A DNA stretch of 64,000 bases from the NCBI GenBank assembly GCA_045128275.1, contig JBGVRH010000017.1, forward strand, positions 1 to 64,000. The letters run 5' to 3'. The notes beneath the pieces are model-generated. The model was not told where the DNA came from and did no database searches. It was given only the letters and a program-made list of their open reading frames with translations. This DNA is from CAMEON01 sp045128275 (lineage in GTDB: Bacteria; Bacillota; Clostridia; Oscillospirales; CAG-272). A program made the translations under genes and the position numbers. Numbering within the stretch: the stretch's first letter is position 1; every line of letters begins with the position of its first letter. Below are positions 52,118 to 60,213 of the stretch, in pieces.

Positions 52118-52139
52118 CGCGCTCAAGGGGCGGCGGGGC

Positions 52140-52168
52140 TTGACTTTCGGGGCGGAATGGGGTATAAT
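52140..52168 (+). promoter_or_regulatory. Promoter upstream of the MATE gene
   Basis: TTGACT, 17-bp spacer, TATAAT. It is about 250 bp from the MATE start, with a complete family B repeat in the transcribed leader. Confidence 0.75.
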
Positions 52169-52189
52169 AGGGGAAATGGTAAACGTTCA

Positions 52190-52396
52190 AACTGGAGTTT
52201 ATCGATCCGCGACCGAAAACCGCAATAGAAGTAATAGGTAAAAGTGAAGAGTGAGTAGGTAAGGAGGGAAACCTTCGGTTTCCTTCATTTCAATCGAAAA
52301 TGGACAGATCCGTAGGATCTGCACCTCCACTCTTCACTTTTCACTCTTCACTTTTCACTTCAAATTTGGGTTTATCGGAACGATAAACCCAAATTA
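52190..52396. repeat. Family B heptad-arm repeat, copy 4 (inverted orientation)
   Basis: Runs opposite to copies 2 and 3: GGAGTTTATCG border, AGTGAAG heptads, GGAAACCTTCGGTTTCC and AGATCC..GGATCT hairpins, TTCACTT heptads, TTTGGGTTTATCG..CGATAAACCCAAA border. One hairpin has a T-to-A change (GATCCGTAGGATC) that keeps pairing. Confidence 0.88.
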
Positions 52397-52424
52397 ATAT
52401 ACTCCCCCGAAAGGAGCCCCTCCC

Positions 52425-53768
52425 GTGCATATCTCCCTCTCGGAGCATTTCAATTACCACAAGCTCCTGCGCTTCACCTTCCCCTCCATCATCATGATGA
52501 TCTTCACCTCGGTCTACGGCGTGGTGGACGGGCTTTTCGTCTCCAATTTCGTGGGCAAGACTCCCTTCGCCGCCATCAACCTTATCTGGCCCTTTCTCAT
52601 GATCCTGGGCTGCGGCGGCTTCATGATCGGTACCGGCGGCTCGGCCCTGGTATCCAAGACCATGGGAGAAGGCGACACCCGGCGCGCCAACCGCTGCTTC
52701 TCCCTGCTGGTGCTGTTCACCGTGGTGCTGGGCATCGCCATCACCATCCCCGGGATGTTCCTTATAGAGCCCGTGGCCATCCTCCTGGGAGCCGACGAGG
52801 CCATGCTTCCCTACTGCGTTACCTACGGCCGCATCCTCCTGGCCGCCCAGACCGCCTTCATGCTCCAAGGCGTGTTCCAGAGCTTCCTGGTCACCGCCGA
52901 GCGGCCGACCCTGGGGCTCATCGTCACGGTAGGTGCGGGAGTCACCAATATGGTGCTGGACTTCCTCCTCATCGCCGTCCTTGACATGGGTCTCGTTGGC
53001 GCGGCTCTGGCCACCATCCTCTCCCAGACCGTGGGCGGTGTGGTGCCCCTGATCTACTTCCTCCTCCCCAACAAGAGTCCCCTGCGGCTGACTTCCCCCC
53101 GCATGAGGCTGACCGAGTGCCTCTCGGTGATCGGCAAGGTGTCGGTCAACGGCTCCTCCGAGCTCATGACCAACATCTCTATGTCGGTGGTCAGCATGCT
53201 CTACAACTACCAGCTCATGCGGCTGGCGGGAGAGGACGGCATCGCGGCCTACGGGGTCATGATGTACGTCAGCTTCGTCTTCATCGCGGTGTTCATCGGC
53301 TATGCCATCGGCTCGGCTCCCATCGTGGGTTTCCACTACGGCGCGGGCAACCATAGCGAGCTGAAGTCCCTCCTCCGCAAGAGCCTGACCCTGACCGTCC
53401 TGGCGGGTGTTGCCATGACCGCTTTGTCGGTGGCCCTCGCTACGCCCCTGTCTGGCATCTTCGTGGGCTACGACGAGGGACTGTATGCGCTGACCCGACG
53501 GGGATTCTTCCTCTACTCGGTGTCCTTCCTCTTTTCGGGCTTCGGCATCTTTGGGTCGAGCTTCTTCACCGCTCTGGGCAACGGAGGGATCTCGGCGGCC
53601 ATCTCTTTTCTCCGCACCCTGGTCTTCCAGGTGGCGGCGGTGCTGATCCTCCCCGTCTTCTTCGACATCGACGGCGTTTGGTTCTCCATCACAGCCGCCG
53701 AGCTGTTGGCCACGGGCGTGACCCTTCTGTTCCTCTTCGTCATGCGGAAAAAGTACCGCTATACGTGA
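52425..53768 (+). CDS. MATE family efflux transporter
   Basis: 447 residues from a GTG start with AAAGGAGCC 8 bp upstream. Twelve membrane helices in two bundles; first helices carry LRFTFPSIIMMIFTSVYGVVDGLFVSNFVG, and the second half repeats the pattern (ELMTNISMSVVSMLYNYQ). MATE pumps export cationic drugs or metabolites with sodium or protons. Substrate unknown. The downstream HAD gene begins 36 bp later and is probably co-transcribed. Confidence 0.94.
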   Translation: MHISLSEHFNYHKLLRFTFPSIIMMIFTSVYGVVDGLFVSNFVGKTPFAAINLIWPFLMILGCGGFMIGTGGSALVSKTMGEGDTRRANRCFSLLVLFTVVLGIAITIPGMFLIEPVAILLGADEAMLPYCVTYGRILLAAQTAFMLQGVFQSFLVTAERPTLGLIVTVGAGVTNMVLDFLLIAVLDMGLVGAALATILSQTVGGVVPLIYFLLPNKSPLRLTSPRMRLTECLSVIGKVSVNGSSELMTNISMSVVSMLYNYQLMRLAGEDGIAAYGVMMYVSFVFIAVFIGYAIGSAPIVGFHYGAGNHSELKSLLRKSLTLTVLAGVAMTALSVALATPLSGIFVGYDEGLYALTRRGFFLYSVSFLFSGFGIFGSSFFTALGNGGISAAISFLRTLVFQVAAVLILPVFFDIDGVWFSITAAELLATGVTLLFLFVMRKKYRYT

Positions 53769-53804
53769 CCCCCTCTCCAACAAGATCGAAAGGACAAGAA
53801 TACC

Positions 53805-54425
53805 ATGCAAGCGACCTGGCTGTTTTTCGATATGGGCTCTACCATCATGAACGAGACCACCGCCATGGAAAAGCGCATCCGTGACACCATCGCGGGTACG
53901 GATATCACCTACGAGGCCTTCGCCGCCAAAATGGCGGATTTCCGCGCCATGGGTATGCGGGAGGATCTGGCCACCTTTGACTACTTTGGGATCACCGAAA
54001 GGACCCCCTGGCCGAGGGACACCGAGGAGCCTTACCCTGACGCAGACCGAGTCCTCCGCGCCCTCCGTGAGCGGGGCTACCGCCTGGGCATCATCGCCAG
54101 CCAGCCCCTCGGCTCAGAGCAGAGGCTGGCGCGGTTCGGTCTGCGGGACTACTTTGAGGTCATCTGCGCCTCCGCCGAGGAGGGGGTGGACAAGCCCGAC
54201 CCCGCCCTCTTCCGCCGCGCCCTGGATCGGGCGGGATGCGCCCCCGAGGATGCCGTCATGATCGGGGATCGCACCGACAACGACGTAGCCCCCGCCAAGT
54301 CCCTGGGGATGCAGACCGTCCTCATTCGCCAAGGCTACGGCGGCCACGATACCATCCACCACGAGGGGGAGATCCCCGACGTGACGGTGGACAGCCTACC
54401 CGAGTTGTTGGAGATCTTTGAGTAG
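53805..54425 (+). CDS. HAD superfamily hydrolase
   Basis: 206 residues. Motif I is altered: FFDMGSTIMNE replaces the usual DxDGT with DMGST, keeping the first (nucleophile) Asp; motif II IIASQ, motif III Lys in VDKPDPALF, motif IV MIGDRTDNDVAPA. Cap domain of the alpha-helical C1 type. A phosphatase on a small metabolite is likely. The motif I change Asp-to-Gly at the acid/base position would affect hydrolysis. Uses a TAG stop. Confidence 0.88.
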   Translation: MQATWLFFDMGSTIMNETTAMEKRIRDTIAGTDITYEAFAAKMADFRAMGMREDLATFDYFGITERTPWPRDTEEPYPDADRVLRALRERGYRLGIIASQPLGSEQRLARFGLRDYFEVICASAEEGVDKPDPALFRRALDRAGCAPEDAVMIGDRTDNDVAPAKSLGMQTVLIRQGYGGHDTIHHEGEIPDVTVDSLPELLEIFE

Positions 54426-54427
54426 AG

Positions 54428-54642
54428 AAATTGCAGTTTATGGAGGGACGGGAGAACGGCCTCCGGCGGCCAAGAACCTTTTGCAAAAGGTTCTTGGATC
54501 TCCAAAAACTTTCCAAAAGCATAGATATGCCAAGCGATTTGATAGTGGGTAGCATAGAGGAAACCCCCATGGGGCCCCTTCCCCATTGGTGTATTTGATG
54601 GGTGAAAGGGATGTGCATCCCACCGATAAACCCGAATTTGAA
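54428..54642 (+). repeat. Family A intergenic repeat, copy 3
   Basis: AAATTGCAGTTTAT at the left end, CAAGAACCTTTTGCAAAAGG hairpin, conserved CATGGGGCCCC core, CGATAAACCCGAATTTGAA at the right end. It fills the space between the HAD gene and dusB almost exactly. Confidence 0.88.
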
Positions 54643-54662
54643 CACGATAAACGGAGTATCTT

Positions 54663-55682
54663 ATGTCACAAGTAACCTTTGGCAACATCACCCTCCCTCA
54701 CGGCTTGGCTCTCGCCCCTTTGGCGGGGGTCAGCGACCGTGCTTTTCGCCGTGTCTGCCGCGCCTGCGGAGCGGATCTCACCGTCAGCGAGATGGTGTCC
54801 GCCAAGGCCCTCTGCTACGAGCAACGCAAGAAAGACCTCAAGACCCGCTCGGTGTCGGGGCATCTGGCCTCTGTCATGAAGGATGAGCTTCCCATGGCGG
54901 TGCAGATCTTCGGCAGTGAGCCTGATTTCATGGCCGAGGCCGCCCGTATGATCGAGGCCAACCGGTACCTCGGCTGTGAAAGTGAGGTGCCTCCCTCCGC
55001 CATCGACATCAACATGGGCTGTCCCGTGAAAAAGGTCACGGGCAACGGGGAGGGGAGCGCGCTTCTCAAGAATCCCACCCTCATCGGGGAGATCGTTACC
55101 GCCGTGGTCAAGGCCGTAAAGATCCCCGTCACCGTCAAGATCCGTGCAGGGTGGGATAAGGATTCCATCAATGCCCCCGAGGTGGCCAAGATCATTGAGG
55201 CATCGGGCGCGTCCATGATCTGCGTCCATGCCCGCACCCGCGAGCAGATGTACGAGCCGGGGGTGGATCGATCGGTCATTACCGCCGTGAAAAAGGCCGT
55301 CTCCATCCCCGTGCTGGGCAACGGCGATATCTACACCGCCGCCGATGCTCTGTCCATGATGGAAGAAACGGGGTGCGATGGGGTCATGATCGCCCGCGGT
55401 GCCATGGGAAATCCCTGGGTATTCTCCGAGATCTGCGCCACCTTGGACGGAAACAGCTACACCCCGCCCCCCGTAGCGGAAAAGTTCGAGGTGGCTCTGA
55501 CCCAAGTGCGGGAGATGATCGCCGAGAAGGGCGAGCGCGTGGGGGTAGCCGAGGCCAAGAAGCATCTGGCGTGGTACTGCCACGGCATGGAGGGTGCCGC
55601 CGCCGCCAGGAGCCGCCTCATGCTGGCCGCTTCCTACGACGAGCTGGCCACCATCCTGCGGGAGATGGGAGCGCGGGCATGA
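54663..55682 (+). CDS. dusB: tRNA-dihydrouridine synthase, DusB type
   Basis: 339 residues. FMN-binding TIM barrel with LAPLAGVSDRAFR, IDINMGCPVKKVTGNGEGSALL (active-site Cys), VHARTREQMY and IPVLGNGDIYTA. Reduces specific uridines in tRNA. CGGAG site before ATG 54663. It overlaps a winged-helix gene by 4 bp. Confidence 0.95.
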   Translation: MSQVTFGNITLPHGLALAPLAGVSDRAFRRVCRACGADLTVSEMVSAKALCYEQRKKDLKTRSVSGHLASVMKDELPMAVQIFGSEPDFMAEAARMIEANRYLGCESEVPPSAIDINMGCPVKKVTGNGEGSALLKNPTLIGEIVTAVVKAVKIPVTVKIRAGWDKDSINAPEVAKIIEASGASMICVHARTREQMYEPGVDRSVITAVKKAVSIPVLGNGDIYTAADALSMMEETGCDGVMIARGAMGNPWVFSEICATLDGNSYTPPPVAEKFEVALTQVREMIAEKGERVGVAEAKKHLAWYCHGMEGAAAARSRLMLAASYDELATILREMGARA

Positions 55683-56356
55683 ATCACACACCCAACACCC
55701 CGCCCCGCGCCGTCGTCCTCTGCACCGACAGCCGTCTGGCTCGCCTTCTGGAGACCGAGCTGGCCTACCTGGGGGTCGCCGCCCGGGCAACCGAGTCTGT
55801 CCCCGAGCCCGACGGAGAGCTTTGCCTGCTGGTGGCCGACGGGGATGTCTTTCCCGTGTCCGACTGCCTGGAGCTGGCGGAGGCCTTTGGCTGCCCCCTT
55901 CTGCTCTTCGGGCGGGAGGATCGGGATCTGCCCCCCGACCGCGGGGTCTTTCTGCGCCGTCCCTTTGGGCTTGACCGCCTGGAAAGTATCGCGCGAGGCT
56001 TGATATCCCCCTCCGCATCCCACCTGTGGGCCATGGCCGCGGGGAGTCCTCCACCAAAAAGCCCCAACCCCGAAGCCCCCGCCCCCGAGGATCTCCCCGC
56101 CGTGGCTCTGACCGACGGTGTTCTTTCGGTGCTGGGTAATCCCATCCCCCTGACCCCTGCCGAGGCCGCCATTCTGAACTGCCTCTACACCCGCCGCGGC
56201 GAGGCCGTTTCCCGCGCCGAGCTTTCCGCTCTCCTGGGCGGCGGCGGCAACAGCGTGGAGGTGTATATCTGCAAACTCCGCGCCAAGGTCGAAAAGCCGC
56301 TGGGAAGGCGAATGATCCTGACGGTACGGGGAAAAGGGTATCGGTTGGAGATCTGA
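55679..56356 (+). CDS. OmpR-type winged-helix protein with degenerate receiver-like domain
   Basis: 225 residues. Residues 10-105 look like a response regulator receiver (VVLCTDSRLARLLETELAYLG; FLRRPFGLDRL where a Lys-Pro would be expected), but no clear phospho-Asp: the likely strand reads LLVADGD, and the paired acidic residues near the start are reduced to one Asp. Residues 130-225 form a winged helix (IPLTPAEAAILNCLYTRRGEAVS, VEVYICKLRAKV, ILTVRGKGYRL). It probably binds DNA without phosphorylation. No histidine kinase gene nearby. ATGA overlap with dusB. Confidence 0.8.
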   Translation: MNHTPNTPPRAVVLCTDSRLARLLETELAYLGVAARATESVPEPDGELCLLVADGDVFPVSDCLELAEAFGCPLLLFGREDRDLPPDRGVFLRRPFGLDRLESIARGLISPSASHLWAMAAGSPPPKSPNPEAPAPEDLPAVALTDGVLSVLGNPIPLTPAEAAILNCLYTRRGEAVSRAELSALLGGGGNSVEVYICKLRAKVEKPLGRRMILTVRGKGYRLEI

Positions 56357-56360
56357 ATCA

Positions 56361-56394
56361 AAAGACCCGCCACGGTGCGTCCGTGACGGGTTTT
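56361..56394. terminator. Bidirectional terminator between winged-helix and HTH-membrane genes
   Basis: ACCCGCCACGG pairs with CCGTGACGGGT, then TTTT; A-run on the other side. Confidence 0.85.
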
Positions 56395-56399
56395 CTGTA

Positions 56400-57803
56400 T
56401 CAAAGCGGGTACAGAGGATTGGGGAACAGGATGGAGACGGCTACCGCTCCTACGAAAAGCAGTACGCAGAGCAGGCCGCAGAGGAGAGGCCGCTTACGCA
56501 GAGCGGCGAACAGGGGGACTGTCACAATGCCGCCCGCTACGCAAGCGATCAGCGACCACAGCCCGTACCCTCCCCACGCCGCGTCGGGCATGGGGCCGCC
56601 GAAGGTCAGCAGATACTCGGCCAGATAGGCCGAAGCCATGTGCGCCGCTGTCACGAGGGGAACGGAGATAGCGGCGATCTTCCCCATTTCGGTCAGGGCG
56701 CGGCGGAGGGTGAGATCTCGCCCGCGGAGCAGAACGGTCAGCAGGGCGGGCAAGGACATGACCGCCACAGGCAGGCAGACGGACGGATGCCCCGCCAAGG
56801 ACAGGGCGTAGTACAGTCCGCCCAAGACCGAGGGAACGGCGGCCGCGCAGATCAGGGGAATACCCCACAGCACCCACAGCGACAGACGGCTCTGCGCGGT
56901 CTCGGCGGTCACGGATGAGGGCTTCAGGCGGGTATAGAGGATGACCTGTGACAGGACAAGGAGCAGGATCACACCGAGGCGCACCCCTACGTCCCACAAG
57001 GTTCCATACGTGCCGTGGGCGGGGAGGCGATCGGTCAGCTCGAAGTCCAGGATCAGTCCCAGCATATACACGCCTTGGGACAGGGCATAGCTCATCCAGC
57101 ACAGCCATTTCCTCTCGTGAAAGCGGATCAGGAAGGGCAGGAGCAGCGCCAGGGCGAGCAGTTCGACCGTCAAAAACTTGCACCACACCTCCGCCCAGCC
57201 CACCGACCAGAAGGTAAACTCGTCGGCAAAGCATCGCAGGTAGAGCATGAGTCCCCCCATCAAGAGCAGGTTCCCCATCACGACCGTGACCGACGAGATC
57301 CCCCACAGGTGGCGCAGAGCTTGGCGGTGATCGGTGTAATACCAATGCCGCGTGGCCAGATAGACGGCGGGGAGAGGCGTGACCGCCCCAAAGATCAAGA
57401 GGATCGCCACCATGCCTGCCTCGGCCCCCGCGGTGCGGAAGGCGAACAGGAGGTGCAGGCACAGCTCCGCCGTCAGCAGCAGGAGCAGACCGAACAGGGT
57501 TACGTAGCCCTTGGCCGTCAAGGGCTTGGGGCGGGCAGGTGTCGGCTTGGGAGGGGCTTGCTCCGCCTTCGGCGCGGGCTTTTCTTCGGGCGCGGGCGGG
57601 GGTACCTCCATGCCCCGAATGAGGTAGTCCAGGCTCACCCCGAACAGGTCGCAAAGAGCCACCGCGCAGCCCACCTCGGGGGTGGCCTGATCCAGCTCCC
57701 ATTTGGATACGCTCTGCCGCGAGACCGATAATTTCTCGGCCAGCTGCTCCTGGGTCATGCCCCGCCCCTTTCGCAGAGCGGTGATGCGTTCGCCCATGGT
57801 CAT
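56400..57803 (-). CDS. XRE-type HTH fused to a multi-helix membrane domain
   Basis: 467 residues. Residues 4-60 are a Cro/C1-type helix-turn-helix (RITALRKGRGMTQEQLAEKLSVSRQSVSKWE). A Pro/Ala/Lys linker (about 68-95) follows, then about ten membrane helices to the C-terminus. Such fusions suggest a membrane-tethered regulator, possibly sensing an envelope state or small molecule. No transporter motif recognised. ATG 57803 with AAGGAG 9 bp upstream. Single gene with own promoter and terminator. Confidence 0.82.
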   Translation of the reverse strand: MTMGERITALRKGRGMTQEQLAEKLSVSRQSVSKWELDQATPEVGCAVALCDLFGVSLDYLIRGMEVPPPAPEEKPAPKAEQAPPKPTPARPKPLTAKGYVTLFGLLLLLTAELCLHLLFAFRTAGAEAGMVAILLIFGAVTPLPAVYLATRHWYYTDHRQALRHLWGISSVTVVMGNLLLMGGLMLYLRCFADEFTFWSVGWAEVWCKFLTVELLALALLLPFLIRFHERKWLCWMSYALSQGVYMLGLILDFELTDRLPAHGTYGTLWDVGVRLGVILLLVLSQVILYTRLKPSSVTAETAQSRLSLWVLWGIPLICAAAVPSVLGGLYYALSLAGHPSVCLPVAVMSLPALLTVLLRGRDLTLRRALTEMGKIAAISVPLVTAAHMASAYLAEYLLTFGGPMPDAAWGGYGLWSLIACVAGGIVTVPLFAALRKRPLLCGLLCVLLFVGAVAVSILFPNPLYPL

Positions 57804-57835
57804 AGTCCATCACTCCTTCGTGTTAAGATGACCAC

Positions 57836-57864
57836 AGTATACCACAAGACCGCCCTTTTGTCCA
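57836..57864 (-). promoter_or_regulatory. Promoter of the HTH-membrane protein gene
   Basis: Minus-strand TGGACA, 17-bp spacer, TATACT. Confidence 0.6.
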
Positions 57865-57939
57865 CCAATTTGAGGCGGAAATCGCGCAACTCGGGGTTGC
57901 GGAGCGTAGGGTATCGGTCAAATGTCTGAACGAAGAGCG

Positions 57940-57978
57940 AAAAAACGACCCCCTACCGTGTTGGCAGAGGGTCTTTTT
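57940..57978 (-). terminator. Terminator of the second ECF operon
   Basis: Minus-strand GACCCTCTGCC pairs with GGTAGGGGGTC (two mismatches), then TTTTTT. Confidence 0.8.
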
Positions 57979-57990
57979 GTTGTTGCGAGA

Positions 57991-59487
57991 TCAATACGGG
58001 ATCTCCTCGGGAACGCCATACTCCCCCCAATACAGGTGGGGATCCTCCCCGATCGCCTCCATCAGCTCCTCGCGGGTGACGGGCCTCCCCTCGGGATCGT
58101 CGGGGCAGGACAGCAGGAAGGCCTCGTCCCAATAGGCCACGGGATACCCCTCCTCCGACTCGGCGGTATGGATCCAGCCCGTCTTGATGACGGCGTAGAT
58201 CCCTTCCTCCCGCTTGATGAACCACCCCTCGACCCACAGGGCGTACAGCTCCTTGCCCTCGGGGTCGGTATGGGGGGGAACGGGAGGCTCGTAGGTGTAC
58301 CGGTGCGCCAGCTCTCTCAGGTACGAGTCCAGCGGTACCGTCTGATCCTCGGCGGTGTAGCGGACGGCAGAGCGGGTGACCGCCCCCGTCTTCAGGTCGA
58401 TGGAGACCGTCTCCTCGGTCCAACAGCCGAACACGTACCGACGGAACAGCAGCGTATCCCCCTCGAAGTGTTGGGAGCATACGCCCCGATCCAGCTCGGT
58501 GACCGCCTCCTTCGCTTGGTCGCTCAAAGCCTCAAGATCCCGATAGAGGTAAGCCCTTGGCGGGGCATACAGTTCGCCCCGCCGCTCCTGTTCGGCCCGT
58601 ATCTCTTCCCGTATGCGGGCGACGGTCTCCTCCACCGTGCTTCCCCGCCGCACCACCAGCGTGTCGCTGTTCTCATCCAGTAGGGAGCGGGCGAACTGGT
58701 AGCCGTACCGCCAGCTCTCTGTCTGCCAAAGGCGCTCGTCGAACAGGCCGTCTGTAAAGGCGATGATATTCCCCAGCTCGGGATGGTCCTGCGGGTCCCC
58801 GAACACGGGAAGCCAGTCCCTTCCGATCCGTTCCGAGGTCTTACTGAACAGGGAGAGCCCATCGGTCCCCACCTGCGTGGCCGACAGGATCAGCTCGTCG
58901 TAGGCTGAAAGATCGGTATACAGATGGGCGGGGAGCAGGTACAGGATCTGGTGGTGAAAATTCTCCCCGTGGATCACCTCCAGGACCTCCAGGTTGAGGA
59001 GACGGTACTCGGCGCTCTCCCCCAGGAGGCAGACCGTCTCACCGTCCCGGTAGTCCTCGATGAAGCGCACCCTCACCACTACGCCCGTGCTCTCAAAGCG
59101 GAATGCGGGCGGCGCGGAGCTCTCTGCCGAGGGCAGTCGGGTCGTATCCCCTGCTACGAACAGCGGAGAACCGCCCACCATCCCCTCGGGCCACAGGGAG
59201 GGTGCAAACAGGGTGGTGGTGTGCTCCTCGGTATCTGCCGTGTCATGAGGAAGCGGGCAGTTGGGGCCTGCGTGCCCCGGGGAGAGGATCGCCAGCAGGC
59301 TGACGGGGAGCACCACCAAGAGCAGTACCGCCGCCACGGTCCAGCCCCGCCGCAGAGCCCGTTTCCGCGCTTGCCGCTCCCGCCACGATGCCGTCACGCT
59401 TGCGTCCACCGCCTCGTACCGCGCGAGGATCCCCTCGTCCAGCTCACCCACGGCTGACAGAAATCTTCGTAGCTTATCTTGCTTCAT
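57991..59487 (-). CDS. Putative anti-sigma factor, second ECF module
   Basis: 498 residues. Cytoplasmic N-terminus of about 46 residues, basic RKRALRRG, one membrane helix (about 48-68), then a large extracytoplasmic part with no recognised domain. No CxxC or HxxxC zinc motif near the N-terminus. It overlaps the sigma gene by 4 bp (ATGA). Position and layout argue for a membrane anti-sigma factor; sequence alone does not prove it. The extracytoplasmic part is unrelated to the three-repeat protein at 50222. Confidence 0.68.
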   Translation of the reverse strand: MKQDKLRRFLSAVGELDEGILARYEAVDASVTASWRERQARKRALRRGWTVAAVLLLVVLPVSLLAILSPGHAGPNCPLPHDTADTEEHTTTLFAPSLWPEGMVGGSPLFVAGDTTRLPSAESSAPPAFRFESTGVVVRVRFIEDYRDGETVCLLGESAEYRLLNLEVLEVIHGENFHHQILYLLPAHLYTDLSAYDELILSATQVGTDGLSLFSKTSERIGRDWLPVFGDPQDHPELGNIIAFTDGLFDERLWQTESWRYGYQFARSLLDENSDTLVVRRGSTVEETVARIREEIRAEQERRGELYAPPRAYLYRDLEALSDQAKEAVTELDRGVCSQHFEGDTLLFRRYVFGCWTEETVSIDLKTGAVTRSAVRYTAEDQTVPLDSYLRELAHRYTYEPPVPPHTDPEGKELYALWVEGWFIKREEGIYAVIKTGWIHTAESEEGYPVAYWDEAFLLSCPDDPEGRPVTREELMEAIGEDPHLYWGEYGVPEEIPY

Positions 59488-60068
59488 ACCAATATACCTC
59501 CTTCCGCCAGCCGCTCTCGCAGCTCCTCCCGCATGGCCGCCAGATCCTTGTGAACGGTGGACTCGCTGACCCCCAGCCTCTCGGCGATCTCGCGGACGGG
59601 CATGACGAAAAAGTAGCGATTGACGAACATATACAGGCTTCGGTCGTTCACTCCGTCCAGGTAGGCCGACAGGATCGCGGCGACCTGACGCGCCTCGGCC
59701 TCATCGTCCTCGGTAACGTCGGGAAGCAGAGCCTCCACCTCGGACAGAGGGATACACAGCTCGGCGGGGACGCGTTTTTTCCGTGTGCGCTCGTCGTAGC
59801 GATCCAGGGCAGTCCCCCGCATGATCTTGGAAAGGAATGCCCGCAGAATACTCGGACGGGAGGGCGGGATGGCGTTCCAGGTTTTGAGGTAGGTGTCGTT
59901 GAGACACTCCTCGCTGTCCTCGCGGCTTTGGAGGATGCGGTGGGCGACGGTCATGAGGTAGGCACCGTATTTGCGGTCGGTCTCCTCGATGGCCCGCTCA
60001 TCCCGCGCCCAGTACAGCTCCACGATGGTCTCGTCGGCGGCGAGGGGGGCTTGCTCATTGGATCTCAT
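59484..60068 (-). CDS. ECF-type RNA polymerase sigma factor, second module
   Basis: 194 residues. Region 2: IVELYWARDERAIEETDRKYG, DSEECLNDTYLKTWNAIPPSRP, LRAFLSKIMRGTALDRYDE; region 4: LYMFVNRYFFVMPVREIAERLGVSESTVHKDL. Belongs to the type common in Clostridia with NAIPPSRP in region 2. CAAAGGAGG site. It heads the operon with the membrane protein at 57991. A CGTC-type promoter lies 40 bp upstream. Confidence 0.92.
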   Translation of the reverse strand: MRSNEQAPLAADETIVELYWARDERAIEETDRKYGAYLMTVAHRILQSREDSEECLNDTYLKTWNAIPPSRPSILRAFLSKIMRGTALDRYDERTRKKRVPAELCIPLSEVEALLPDVTEDDEAEARQVAAILSAYLDGVNDRSLYMFVNRYFFVMPVREIAERLGVSESTVHKDLAAMREELRERLAEGGILV

Positions 60069-60110
60069 AGCTGACCTCCTTTGTTGATGTTTCAGTTCCC
60101 TTCACCCTTA

Positions 60111-60139
60111 AAGACGGCATTGGGGGCGCAGACTGTAAC
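60111..60139 (-). promoter_or_regulatory. Candidate ECF-type promoter of the second module
   Basis: Minus-strand GTTACA, 17-bp spacer, CGTCTT, the same spacing and CGTC core as the promoter at 49553. Confidence 0.5.
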
Positions 60140-60169
60140 CAATTCGGGACAAATCCTGCGTTTTTTTGC

Positions 60170-60202
60170 AAAAAAGCCCTCCCGTAGCACGCGGAAGGGC
60201 TG
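60170..60202 (-). terminator. Terminator of the M55 peptidase gene
   Basis: Minus-strand AGCCCTTCCG pairs with CGGGAGGGCT, then TTTTTT. Confidence 0.85.
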
Positions 60203-60213
60203 TAGATGGGGTA

